Positions 46,868 through 59,244 of a DNA stretch of 64,000 bases are shown here, one piece after another (position 1 is the first letter of the stretch; each line of letters begins with the position of its first letter). The notes beneath the pieces were generated by a model. That model worked only from the letters and a program-made list of their open reading frames with translations, was not told the DNA's origin and made no database searches. The stretch is from Gigaspora rosea. Taxonomy: Eukaryota > Glomeromycota > Glomeromycetes > Diversisporales > Gigasporaceae. The stretch lies in contig QKWP01001876.1 of NCBI GenBank assembly GCA_003550325.1, forward strand, positions 38,767 through 102,766, given 5' to 3'. A program made the translations under genes and the position numbers.

Positions 46868-47555
46868 TTACATCTGATGCAAAACTTATGTTTTTGATAC
46901 TCCTGCACTTACTTTTTTGATACTCCTAAATGTACCCCAAAAATTTTATTACTTTTTTGATATATAGCGATTCTAAAAAAGTTATGTGACTGCTGTGTTT
47001 AAAATTGTCCAATGGAATTGCAGTTAAGATTCTAATAAAATGCTTAAAGTTTTTTTAATTAGAACTAATTTTTTATTATATTATTATTATTTGAACTTTT
47101 AATAAGAGTTGTAGAGAAGAAAATTACTATTCTAATAGTAGTAAACCTATCAAAATTGGCTTAGTATATTATAAGATATGAGTAAAAAACTTTCGTGATT
47201 TTTTAAAGCTTTCTAAAAAAACTTAAAAAATTGCAAAGTTTTTTTTACTTATATCTCTTAATACACTAAGCCAATTTTGATGAGTTTACTACTATTGGAA
47301 TGGTAATTTTCTTCTCTATAACTCTTATTAGAAGTTCAAATAATAATGACATAAAAAAAAATTAGCTCTGATTAAAAAAACTTTAAGCCTTTTATTAGAA
47401 TCTTATCTGCAATTCCATTGGTCAATTTTAAATGCAGCAGTCATATAACTTTTTAAAATCACCATATATCAAAAAAGTAATAAAATTTTTAAGGTACATT
47501 TAGAAGTATCAAAAAAATAAGTACAGAGTATCAAAAATGTAAGTTTTGTATATCT
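46868..47555. mobile_element. Full-length foldback MITE of the 'gatactcctgc' family
   Basis: A ~690-bp palindrome. CTTATGTTTTTGATACTCCT faces TATCAAAAATGTAAGTTTTG. The arms continue through CAATGGAATTGCAGTTAAGA / CTGCAATTCCATTGG and TTTGAACTTTTAATAAGAGT / CTTATTAGAAGTTCAAA to a centre near 47215 flanked by 'TATATTATAAGATATGAG' and 'ATATCTCTTAATACAC'. It is the reference copy for the fragments near 5150, 10602 and 14848. Confidence 0.85.
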
Positions 47556-47689
47556 GACAATAGTAATTACATTATTTGACCTAAAAGGACTGTTTAAGGA
47601 CCGAACTGGGACTGAAGATTTTATTGGTAATGGTCTGACAAGGACCGGGACCAGACCAGACCAATACATTCCTATTCCATGAATTTCTT

Positions 47690-48240
47690 TTTTAAGTTCT
47701 TCGAGTTATGCCTTTGGATTTGTCATTGAAGTCATTAGTCGGTTCTTTGTCATTGGTATTGACTATTTCGCTGTATTATTTGTCGCTGGTGCTGTGTTTT
47801 TTTTTGTCATATTTTTGTTGACACGTTCTAGTTTTAAATACTATTCTTTAATTTTCTATTTTTTAGATTCTTCACATGATTTCGGTAATTGCCTCAGGTG
47901 TCTTGTTGCCAATTTTAACATTGTTTAATAGTTTTCACTTCAGGTGCCTATTGGTTTTTTTGGATGTTCTTGTATGACTATGTGGTGTCTTGTTGCTGAT
48001 TTCGACATTGCTTTGGGAGTATTTTAGGGTCTCTTGTCATAGATTTTATTTTGGTGCCCTAGCAGTTTTTTTGGTGCTCTTTTTTGAGTTTGTAGTTGCC
48101 TCAGGTGTTTTGTCACTGATTTTGATATTGCTTTGATGTATTTTGGGGTGTCTTGTAGATTTTACCTTGGGTATCTTTTTAGTTTTCTTGGGCATTTTAA
48201 ATGGTTTGTTAGTTGAACTTTTTTCTTTTTTTGTTGTATC
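47690..48240. repeat. Degenerate G/T-rich tandem repeats (~110 bp)
   Basis: Four or five units contain GGTGTCTTGTTGCTGATTTCG, TTTGGGTATTTT and TTTTTTTGGTGCTCTT. Similar in style to the block at 18060-18600. No coding frame. Confidence 0.6.
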
Positions 48241-49049
48241 ATTACTATTGTTTCATTAGTTATTTGCTATAGGATTGTAGATTATAGATATTAGATTCCA
48301 AATTGTAACTAATTTGTTAGAAAATTGTTTATAATAAGTAAATAAAAATATATAAATATAATTTTTATTAAATTGCTTTATATTATTGTTATGGTAAAGT
48401 GATAATTAGATGATTGTAATGCAGATGCATTAAAATTTATTAAAATTTTTTAAAATATAATATTCAAATTTATTCTTTCCTGATATTATTTCAGTACTTT
48501 ATATTGGGTACATATCAGATATATGATATATTACAGAATTTATCTATGCGATATGTACCCAATGTATACATGACATGTGTACTATATGTGTACTATATAT
48601 TTAACATGTGTCTAATATTCTATATGAACTCTACACTACACATATTGAATATATATATAAATATATTTTACACATATCAGTCACATATCATATAAATAAT
48701 ATATATATTGGGCACCCAATATTATACTGATGTGTATAATTTTGACCTGTGTTACTGTTTTAAACTCAGTTTTTACAGCTGTACAGGATACTATAGCTTG
48801 TACTGTATCTGGTATATTGGGTCTGGCTATTATAAATCTGGTTCTCTGAATAAAGAAACTTAACTACCTATCTACTTACCTTATTCTTTTCTAAAAATGG
48901 CCCACTAAAATAGAGAGCATTATTATCTCAGAAGCAGTGGTTGCATTCATATAGTTTACAGAAACACTTATTAAAAAGAATTATATAAAGATGTTGTAAT
49001 ATGGGGTTCTTGTTGTATATTGGAGTTTAAGTTGGAATCATTTTCTATA
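48241..49049. other. AT-rich stretch with TA-microsatellite character
   Basis: The stretch 48500-48720 is a degenerate ATATATG/ACATGTG repeat, with TTGGGTACATATCAG near 48510 and a similar block near 48710. No gene. Confidence 0.5.
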
Positions 49050-49391
49050 TTATTTTGTATCTAATATAATAACATCATCATCCAATTTACCAAATGAGTT
49101 TGAAGGTTGTTGAGTTGGTAAAGGATTAGTTTGTAAGTTGGTAAAGTTATTAGTTGTATTAGTATTTGTTTGTACTGAAGACTTGCTTTTAGGATTGATT
49201 TTAATACTTGAAGTAGAATTATAAAAGATAGATTTGATACTTGGTTTTTTGAATTGGATATTAAATTTAGCAAATAGAATTTTTTGAGCTTCTGAATAGA
49301 ATTTTTTGTTATATAATCTTGAATAGATGCAATAGATGGTTTATCTTCCTTAAAAATATAGAAGTAGGTTATTATTTTGGCTAATATCAAG

Positions 49392-50139
49392 AAAATAAAT
49401 AAGGCACAGATCTGCACAAATCTGCAACCCTAGAAAATTATAACAAATTTTGCAATAACTTGTGATTCAGTGGTCCAAATTTAACATTTTTCATACCATT
49501 CAATTTGTCTTAAAGAGACAGATCGAGTGGTACCAAAATCATTTAATTCCAATCATTAGAATACAAAAAAATCTCATTTATATGGATTTTATATACATTA
49601 AATGATCTTGCCAACTAGTGGTCCAAATTTAATGATTTTTGTACCAACTGATTTCTCTCGATGAGACAGTTTGAATGGTACCAAAAATATCAAAATTAAT
49701 TACTAGTTAACAAGTTATTCGTAAAAAACGATTTGCAGCACAGTTCTGTGCAGAAATTTAAAAAAGAAATTTAATTTCTGCACAGAACTGCACCGCAAAT
49801 CATTTTTACGAATAACTTGTTAACCAGTAATCCAATTTTGACATTTTTAGTACCATTCAAACCATTTCATTGAAAGGAATCGAATGGTACCAAAATCATT
49901 AATTTTGGACCACTGGTTGGCAAGATTGTTTAATGTTTATAAAATTCACATAAATGAGATTTTTTTGTGTTGTAGTGATTAGAATTTAACGATTTTGGTA
50001 CTATTCGATCTGTCTCATCGAGATGAATTGAATGGTACCAAAATCGGTAAATTTGGACCATTGGATCACAAGTTATTGCAAAATTTGTTGAAATTTTCCA
50101 GGGTCGCAGATTTGTACAGATCTGTGCCTTATTTATTTT
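49392..50139. mobile_element. 748-bp foldback element inside the LINE
   Basis: Whole-length palindrome. AAAATAAATAAGGCACAGAT faces ATCTGTGCCTTATTTATTTT. The arms continue with AATAACTTGTGATTCAGTGG / CATTGGATCACAAGTTATTG and repeated GGTACCAAAATC / GATTTTGGTACC to a centre near 49766 (AGAAATTTAAAAAAGAAATTT). It separates AIKKIIAKPININFF from EDKPSIASIQDYITK of the LINE tail. Confidence 0.9.
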
Positions 50140-51710
50140 TCCATTGAAAAAGTTGATATTAATTGGCTTAGCAATAATTTTTTTAATTGCACTATAAGAA
50201 CTAAAGTATTAATTTTGTTATTGATAGTTACAGCCTTGTTGTATGCATTAAGGAAATTATAAAAATATAAATTAAGTCATGATTAGTTTTTTCTTTGTTT
50301 AGATTATTGAGTTCGAGAAATTGTTGTTTAGTTTTAGTAGCTAGTTGTCTCATGCTAAGGTTTTTAATATTGGTTGTAGCAAAGATTTCTTTTTATGAGT
50401 CTTAAGTTTGGTCCTCATTTGAAAGTTTTAGGAACTAATAAGAGATTTTCTATCTTCTTTTACTTATATTATTGTTAAATGCAAAATGGTTTGGTTTGTA
50501 GTTCTTCTATGCACCACAAACAATTACCAGATTCAAAGGGGCTTATATGCTAGGTTTTGTTTTCTAAGAGAAAAATTTGTAAAAGAGCTTTCACAGAATA
50601 TCTTTTTTCTTGTTTACTATATGTTTAGTCTGAATACAGTTTGTTGGTAGCTTTATTACTTGTAAATAAGTAGCTATAGAGATTATTAAATTGTTTTTTA
50701 AAAAGTTTAGTAAGGATTTACTGCAACTTTATTTCTTGGCTTATTTGTGAGTATAAGTTCCTTTAGTGCCTAGGGCCAGTAGTTGTGCTTGAGATTTTTC
50801 TTTTACTTTTTTCAGGCTTCTAGATATAATTTCTAGTTATTTGATCATGCTTTTGTTTTTAGTGGAACTTGTTAATGCTTGAAGAGCTATTAAATTTCAT
50901 TTTGATCTTAATAAAAAAAATCTTTTCCTTTGGTCTTTGCCCATAATAGGGTGCTATATAAAGTTGAATCCTGACTGTTAGCAGATGTACTTTATTATAT
51001 CATTGACTACTAGTACTTATAGTCCATTTTGCTTATAGGATTGCTAAAAGATTAAGAATCTAGATAATGTTTTTTTTTTCTTGACCCAAAAAGGTATTGC
51101 TAAGCTAATTTCTGATATTTGCTTTTTTGTTAGAATAAATTAATAAGCTATATATCAAATTTAAAATAATAGCAAAAAGTTTATAATAAGAATTTTCCCT
51201 CTGAATAAAAGGTTTCTAAGTAAAAAATTCTATATAGTTTTTGGAGATTTTTAAGCATTAAAGATAGAAGTCTTTTTTGGATATTTTATTCACTTGAAAG
51301 CTGTATTCCAGAACTTTAAAAAGCTAAATTTATCTGCTATTTTAAATTTTGTACTTTTATTTAGCTCTACTCTCTTTGTATTACTAGTAAGTAATGCCAA
51401 CAAGATATTGTTTTTGTTATTTTCACACTTAAGGCTGCTTTATATTTGTCTATAAGGTTCAAAACCATGTCCTAATCACTTTGTGAACTGATTTCTATTA
51501 AGAGATCATTTGCATAGTCTATAAGTTTGAAAAACTGGTTTTGAACTTTTATTTCTTGTGCATATTTATATAGAGATTTTAACAAATCTTCAAATGCCAA
51601 AATGTATAAAAGGAGTAAAAGAGGGTCACATTGCCTTATTCCTCTCTTAAGCCTAAACAGTTCTAATAGCTAACCCTAGCTGTTATATATCAATTTGATT
51701 GGTAAAGAGG

Positions 51711-52055
51711 TACGGTCAACCCTCCATAAATACAACTCGTAGGGACAAGCCTACAACGTGCATCTAGGGAGGTTTGCATTTAGAGTGAGCCAATTAAATT
51801 GCAGCTTTAAAAATTTGATCAGTAAGTTTGTGTAACATCTACTAAAACTATATAATCTATCTTAAATACTAAAATTTGATTGGCTATGTGCACTTAGGGA
51901 GGTTAGTGTAATATAAAATGTTATTCAAGAAAACGTGCATTTACAGAATATAGAACGTGCATTTAGTACTAATAACATTTTACGGAATAAAAAAAAATGT
52001 GCATTTAGGGAGGTATTGCATTTATGGAGGTTGCATTTATAGAGGTCCGACTGTA
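51711..52055. mobile_element. pogo/Tc1-like MITE inside the LINE
   Basis: Ends TACGGTCAACCCTCCATAAA and TTTATAGAGGTCCGACTGTA are inverted and fit the 'TACAGTCRRACCTC' type of pogo/Tc1-mariner termini, with TA at both boundaries. Several internal GTGCATTTAGGGAGGT repeats. It lies between RT motif B and motif A of the LINE. Confidence 0.85.
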
Positions 52056-53420
52056 TTTGATAATTATAGTTACAGATCATAATTTAAAATGAAATCTACA
52101 TTCTATACTTAAACTGCTAGCCTTCTAAAACCTATTAATACTTGTTTATTATAATTTTTTTTAAAACTAACCTTAACTCTAAACCTCAAACCCTAAAAAA
52201 TGTACCCAAAAAATTTAGTTTTCAAAATTTTACACTATCATTTTATTTTAATCTGGATTTCATTATTATCTGTTACAATTATTATAAATAAATGATCAAA
52301 AGTTCATTTTTTGCAAGGCTTTGTATAAAATGTTGCTCTACTCTATCAAATGCTTTTGTTGATCTGTTAGAAGCAGCCAATGCTGTATAGGGCTATCTTG
52401 GTTTTTAGTATAGTATTTATGTCCAAAGCTGTATCTATTATAGATCTGCCTGTTATAAAGCCTTGTTGTAATTTGGGATTATCATACTACAAATACTATT
52501 AATCAAGTTGCTTAAATTTTTATAAAAATCTTAGCATTACAGTTAACCAAAAAATTGGTTTATGCTCTAAAGATCAACTACTTTTTGTGAAATTAGTATT
52601 ATTAGATTTTTGCACTATTAGCTATGAAAAATGCCTATAGACTGTGCTAAGTTAAAGATTTTTTCTAATACTAGAATGATGAATTCCTTTGTTAGTTTGT
52701 AGAACTTATAAGCCAAACCATCAAGGCATGAAAATTTATTGGTCAGAAGCACTCTAATTACTTGTGTTATTTTATTCTGCATAATTTGCTGTGTTAATTT
52801 TTGATTTGCCAACTAGAAGACTTGTAGAAGATCCTTTATTATTATATCTGTTAATATTATATCAATAGAGTCTTTTTTGTAAATTTTTTTATATTGTGTC
52901 TTTATATATTGCAGCATTTGATTCTAATTCAAGTCTAGAGAGTTAGGGTTTCTAATTTTTGAAAAGGCTTTACAATTGTGTTTAATTTTATAGTGAGAAA
53001 AAGTACTTAGTAGACTTTTTTCCATGCCCTATCTATCTGGTTGTTAAATAGGAAATTTCTTTTTGTAACTGATCATTTAAGTCTTCTAGTTTAATATGTA
53101 ATTCTGGCTGATGTGGGTTTGCTACTATGGCATTATTGTTGGTAGTAATATTTTTGTTGAAACTTATTATACAACTTTCTGGTGTTTTTGGTTTTTGAAA
53201 AGCTTTTATTATTAATTAAATATAAATCTTGTACATTTTCCATTTAGCTAAATCAGCAATACTTACAATCTATATTATTATCTCTCTTTTTAAAAGATCA
53301 TTGTTAAAGATGTTTTTGTCAAAAAACCAGTTAGACTGTTTTTTGCAGATTTGATCTAGTTTGAGAGTACATTTGACTAGAAGATGATCTGAGTTTCTGA
53401 AGAGAGTTTCTGTCTTTGTT

Positions 53421-53905
53421 AATAACTAGATATAGTTTCATAATGAATAAAATTACTTAAAGCGCTAAGATAGTTTTATTTATGGGAAAAAAATTTTGTT
53501 ATGTGCTCTGTTTTTTTTTAAAGTAAAAATTCGTTTAAATATTGAAACTGCATGTTCCAGTGATCGGAAATGAACGAATTTGGCACTATTCGATTCATCT
53601 CGGTGAGACGAAACGAATGGTGTATAAATCAGACAATTCTGATCAAGGGATCACATAATAAGTTGAATTCACTATAATACTTATTCGCCATAATACCCCT
53701 ACCTCCCTTATGATTTTATAAAATTCAGTTCTCTTATTTCGGAGAAATTTAAAATTCCAGATTAGTACTGGACAATAAGCGTAAAAAAATAGTATGGAAG
53801 TATAAATAAGAACTGGGCATGAATTAAAGATTTGCTCTGAACATAAAATGCTGTGCATTTGCCTAATTGTATTATCAAACAAGTCTATGGTGATTTAAAC
53901 CTATA
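53421..53905. other. Fragment related to the foldback family
   Basis: The stretch 53550-53655 contains CAGTGATCGGAAATGAAC, CACTATTCGATTCATCTCGG and TGATCAAGGGATCACA, resembling parts of the 49392-50139 arm. The rest is unremarkable. Confidence 0.5.
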
Positions 53906-54660
53906 CATATCAGTTTATTTTTGGAATTGGCCAATAACTTCCGATCCACTGGCCCATTTTAGATGATTTAACTACCAAAATGTTCATCTCAATGAGAGGA
54001 TTCTAACGAGACCAAAATCATTAAAATCCAATCACAGGATCCCAAGATAGTTTGAATTTTATACAAATTTAATAGTAAATTTAAAATTTTTAAATAAATA
54101 TTTTAATCCTGAATAATTTCTGATCCATTGGTCCATTTTGGATGATTTAAATACCAAAATGTTCGTCTCAATAAGACGATTCCAACAAGCCCAAAATCAT
54201 TAAAATCCAATTACTGGATCCCGAGATAGTTAAGAATTTGTATCATCAGCCAGTAAAATTAGATATGGGTTTTATATGTAAAATTTACATATAAAACCCA
54301 TATCTAATTTGATTGGCTAATTATACAAATTCTTAACTATCTCGGAATCCCGTGATTGGATTTTAATGATTTTGGGCTTGCTGGAATCGTCTCATTGTGA
54401 CAAACATTTTGGTAGTTAAATCATCCAAAATGGACCAGTTGATCAGAAATTATTCAGGATTAAAATATTTATTTAAAAATTTTAAATTTACTATTAAATT
54501 TGTATAAAATTCAAACTATCTTGGGATCCTGTGATTGGATTTTAATGATTTTAGTCTCGTTAGAATCCTCTCATTGAGATGAACATTTTGGTAGTTAAAT
54601 CATCTAAAACGGGCCAGTGGATCGGAAGTTATTGGCCAATTCCAAAAATAAACCGATATG
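53906..54660. mobile_element. 755-bp foldback element (palindrome)
   Basis: CATATCAGTTTATTTTTGGA faces TCCAAAAATAAACCGATATG. The arms are co-linear throughout, including ATTGGCCAATAACTTCCGAT / ATCGGAAGTTATTGGCC, and each arm contains a duplicated ~190-bp block (CTACCAAAATGTTCRTCTC, AATCATTAAAATCCAAT). The centre is near 54283 (GGGTTTTATATGTAAAATTT). Non-coding. Confidence 0.93.
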
Positions 54661-56366
54661 AATATATTTTAATATTTATTTATTTATTTTTTTTTAAGCT
54701 TTTATAATTTTTTTTGTATATAAAAATTTTTAACTCTAATTTTTTCATAACAGTGTTGACATTTGGGTTATATTTAAGTCTGAGAAGCAGCGATACTATA
54801 TTGTTATTGGATGTGAAGCAGTAAATAAAATGAGCCGTTAGGGCAGTCGTAATAGTAAAAATTATAAATTTGAAAAATATTGTTTTTGTCGGGACTAGTT
54901 TGTTAAACAAGAATAAATTATAATACACGTATAAAGAATTTATTAATTAAATAATGGGATTATCCTACACTTCGTATAAGTTCTTTTGGCTCACTTAGCT
55001 CACTTGGCTCATAAGCAATTAAGTGACCAGTGTCGCGGTTGATTTCATTACTCCGGGATTTCGTGGTGCCGATCGGGATCTGGAAATGGCGTGATCGGTG
55101 TTTGGGGACTTGCATGACTTTAATTAAAAGTCTAAAGATTGATTGCATGAACGATGTGTAAATAATTATGTAATAATCAGTGACGCAAGGGAAAATTAGT
55201 AATAAATATATAAGGCATCGATCCCGAGAGGGAAGTGCCTATCGAGTTTTTATGAACTGCAATAGCTTCGTGCTTTTCTAAGTGAATAAACTGATCTGTG
55301 TGAACGTATTAGGTGGAATACCTGTACGATACTTCAGTCATCGTTATATTGCCAAGCGAGTGAAGTCTACTAGTAAAGATCCACCAATACACGGCATACT
55401 GTAAAGGGCCGTGACACCAGCATTGTATGATAAATTCAAGAATATCGCATATTCTTGTGTAATCTATAATATTCTTGAATATATCAAACAATACTTGGAA
55501 CCGAATGAGCTTACACGGGGCGCAAGATAATCCAATTCAAACCGGCTCATTTCGGTGCACTAATTTTATTGATAAATGGTAAAAAAATCATTTATCATTT
55601 ATTATTTAAATTCACATAACAAGCTATGGTAAGGTGTTCATATCATAAACTAGCATATTCTACCAAGCAACTTTAATAATAAAAGTAAAAGAAATACAAT
55701 TGCCTGCACGAAAAAAAATATATGAGCACAATAAATTTTAACGAATTTAAATAACTTATTTGAAGTTTATGCTCATTAGCGCAATTAATGAAAATGTTAT
55801 TTAAAAAAAGCTACGTGTAAGATCTTAAGTATCTATTATTTAATCTTGCAGGATTTTGAATCGATAAACTTATAAATACTTAAAAATATTAAGTTTTTTG
55901 TGTCACTCATGTAAAAAGTTACATATAAAATAGTTTAAATATTAACATAGTTTTTATTTGGTTTTACTCAAACTTAAAAGTAACTTAAAATATTAATAAG
56001 TAATTAACATTATACTGTACTTATATAATATATAATACGTATTATATTATCTAACCATAACTGGTCTTGTTATATAAAATTTAAATCTACTCTGTTCTAA
56101 ACTTAATCAATGATAATTTGATAATCCTTGTCTATTTTAGTAAACTAGAAATTAGTGATATTAAAGTATATACTTTAAGACGGAAAATTTCATGTTAATC
56201 AAAACTTTAAAAACCGATAAATTTCCCGTATAAAAATGATTCGCAACGTTAAGGTCAATGCACTTTTTATTAATACAGTACTCATTTGGGACATTCCGTC
56301 ATGGATCTACAAATCGGGTATATTACATACATGTACACAATGCATAACAAATAATAATTATGCGAC
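54661..56366. other. Intergenic DNA, no gene identified
   Basis: The stretch 54960-55580 is less AT-rich than its surroundings and has short open frames on both strands, but none shows a motif or consistent splice sites. The rest is AT-rich. Confidence 0.4.
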
Positions 56367-56501
56367 AGGGTGAAACCCGCCACGAAAGTGGTTACGTTAT
56401 TGATGTAGATCACTATCTAAAATAATAACTAACCTATAATCAATAACACTAAGTAAGATCTGCATCAACAACGTAACTATTTCTGTCGCGGGTTTCACCC
56501 T
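56367..56501. mobile_element. 135-bp MITE with AGGGTGAAACCCGC ends
   Basis: AGGGTGAAACCCGCCACGAA faces CTGTCGCGGGTTTCACCCT. The inner arms GTTACGTTATTGATGTAGAT / ATCTGCATCAACAACGTAAC also pair. Confidence 0.88.
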
Positions 56502-56957
56502 TTCATATTATTATTACATAAACTATAATCCGCTACAATAATTACGGTCAATTGCTCTTTATATTAAAAAACCGGGTTTTTTATAAATAAGTCATGGCAA
56601 TATTTCTACATCTATCATTATGATAACAAATCAAAATAGATCGGTTTTATTTTTAAATTACATTTTAGTCAATTATTAAAATAAATTTATCAATTATTAA
56701 ATATAGTTTTTTTTTAACAATTCGGATTAATCGAAAAATTTTTTCAATAGTGAAACATCTGCAAGCTTTGAAAATCCATTATATTTATGTTAATTGACTA
56801 ATGCATTACCTAATATAAAATATATTGTTTTGCACAAATGCCAAGTCTTCATTATACTGTATAAGTTTTATTTCTTATTTTAAGTAATTTTTTAATAAGT
56901 TAATCGCCATTACAGTATATCGTTTATACAAAAGCAGTATATATATATATTATATTA

Positions 56958-57100
56958 TAGTTAACTCTTTCTATAACGAGCTGTTGGTTCTGGCTGTTAA
57001 AAAAAGTTCATAACTCCTTCTATATCGAACTATTATAAAATTCAAAAATTTAAAGTTTATTATATCAAGAGTTCGTTCGGTATAAAGAGAATTGACTGTA
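56958..57100. mobile_element. ~143-bp pogo-like MITE
   Basis: Left TATAGTTAACTCTTTCTATA; right TATAAAGAGAATTGACTGTA. These are inverted with pogo-type TACAGTYAAYTCTCTWTATA ends and TA boundaries. Confidence 0.75.
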
Positions 57101-58146
57101 TAATATTATTTTAAAAAAATATATATATATAATAATTGTATATAGTTCATAAGTTTATGAAATCATTTATCAGTTCTAACGAAAAAAATTTTCTTGTAGT
57201 AGATTTTTTATTATTGTATTACATTAAATTTATTTTAATTCTCTCTTTAAACTTTAAACAAATTTTGCTATTAAATTTATTTGTATTTTATATTTCTCTT
57301 AATCTCATTAAAGGATAAAGTTTTATATATGATATGTACATTTAACTAATTTTTATGCATATATTTTTTCATCTTTATACTATCTTCAAAAATAAGCACA
57401 TTGGATAATTATAAGTAATCTTGACCATTTCCGTAATTAGAAGGTTTCATATATCTAGACTAATACTTCTTTGAGTATAGTAGAATTATCAGACTGAACA
57501 AGTATTACGACACGACATATTTATTTAAACTAAGATAGAAACAACAATTTCTATTTGACTATTCCTTTAACAATTATGTACGATTATCAAATGTTTGTAG
57601 CAAATTTTTATACGATAGACGGATTTGCTCGATAAAGTAAAAAGTTTCGCTTAAGTAAAATTTTTCAGAAATGTATTTAATCTTATATAAAATATTACAT
57701 AAAATACAATAGTAACCATTATGTAACCTTATATATTCATTTTAGACTGGTCAAACTTTAATTTTTCAAATTTTATAATCAGTGGTCAAAATTCAATTTA
57801 TTTAACATTGATTAACTAAATGCATATAGTAATCATTTAAGATCATCTAAATTGCATTTCTAGACAATAAATTATGAAAATGATTGGTTTAAATATCAGA
57901 TCTCACCAAAATTCAAATTACATGCAACGAACGACTGGACATCTAAAATTTTCCCGATTTTGTGTGCGATTCTTAGTGGTTAATAGGTGGTTAATAGGCT
58001 ATCACATAGAAAATAGAGACAAATTAAACTTTTTATTTGATCTCTGATTAATATAAATAACTGTGTGATTTTTTTCGAATTTTTTATCAATTTTGCTACT
58101 CATTTTTTCTGTCACTGTCTTTTGTTTTACCTTTTTTAAATTCATT
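57101..58146. other. Upstream region of the 7TM gene
   Basis: AT-rich, no motif recognised. One short hydrophobic frame (57136-57318) is not supported. Confidence 0.4.
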
Positions 58147-59203
58147 ATGAGCAATATGTCAGACATTTACTCTGGCACAAACCTCAGAGAACTTCCTGGC
58201 TTTAATATTATTTTACCAGCTGGTTTAATTTCCGGTATTCCTAATTTAATTGGCATAATTTACGTTCTTGTGAGAACATTAACACGTTGGTGGGTAACTG
58301 AGAGATCCTTGTCGATGGCTCATAGGGTACCATTTTATATGTCAGTTACAGGTACGTATTTCCTTCATAATTTACATAAATATACTAAAATACGTATACT
58401 ATTTTATTTAATATTTAATTTGTTTAATTTGTTTTCATTATCAAATTCATATAATTAGAATTAAATTTACTTTGCATAAATTACATTAATGCGGTATGTA
58501 ATCTTCAATTAATTCTAAAAATTTTGTACATTAATACTGTATTAATTTGCCTCTGATAAATAAGGGTTATTCAGCAATTCATGGTGAAACTCTTCAAGGG
58601 ACAGCATGCAAAATAGCCGGTGGAGTAACTTTTTTCTGTGTCACTGTTAATATGGCTTTAGGTGGATTATTATCTTTTATGACTTACCTTCGAATATGCA
58701 AAAAACGCTTTTATAATACGGGAATATACGATTATAAATTTCTTTCGATTATTCTTTTAATATCTTTAACATTAACCTTGATTGGTGTTAATGAGTATGG
58801 TCCGAATAAATTTTGGTATGTTTTGTTTGTGTTATAAATTATTTTTATAAGGTTATGAGAGTTGTCAATGCTTATATTTATTATTTAACAGGTGTTATAG
58901 TGCTCCAACTGATCCAATAACGCCATTAATAACTATTGTAATGATTTTTTTGATAATGATTGCTACAGTATTTTTTTATATTATGACTTTATTTGAAGTT
59001 AATATCCAACTAAATAAAATTCGAAAGCTTGGCTCTGACTCTGCTTCATTTAGTCGACTTGATCTTATTGTTGCGAAAAAAATTATTGGTTATATTTTAA
59101 TATTTATTATAGAATGGACTCCTTCAATGATTTATTTCATAGNTTGCTAATTTTGCCTAATTCGCATGTAATATAAATTCACATGTAATATAATTTTTCT
59201 TAT

Positions 59204-59244
<41 letters not shown>

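Larger units (their letters stand above)
49050..53420 (-). pseudogene. Second decayed LINE retrotransposon, different family
   Basis: Reading the minus strand from high to low coordinates: endonuclease end SDHLLVKCTLKLDQICKKQS (near 53385), RT N-terminal part with FSCLDGLAYKFYKL (about 52735-52690), motif A STKAFDRVEQHF (about 52360), motif B LFRLKRGIRQCDPLL with LYILAFEDLL (about 51655-51590), motif C DYANDLLIE (about 51520), and a Cys-rich CPFESGNCLWC (about 50550). A C-terminal tail (QLATKTKQQFLELNNLNKEK, AIKKIIAKPININFF, then EDKPSIASIQDYITK and SFGKLDDDVIILDTK-stop at 49050) completes it. The order is that of a LINE ORF2. Motifs differ from the plus-strand LINE (YANDL against YVDNT), so it is a separate lineage. 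Stops and frameshifts are frequent. Two DNA elements interrupt it, at 49392-50139 and 51711-52055. Confidence 0.85.
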
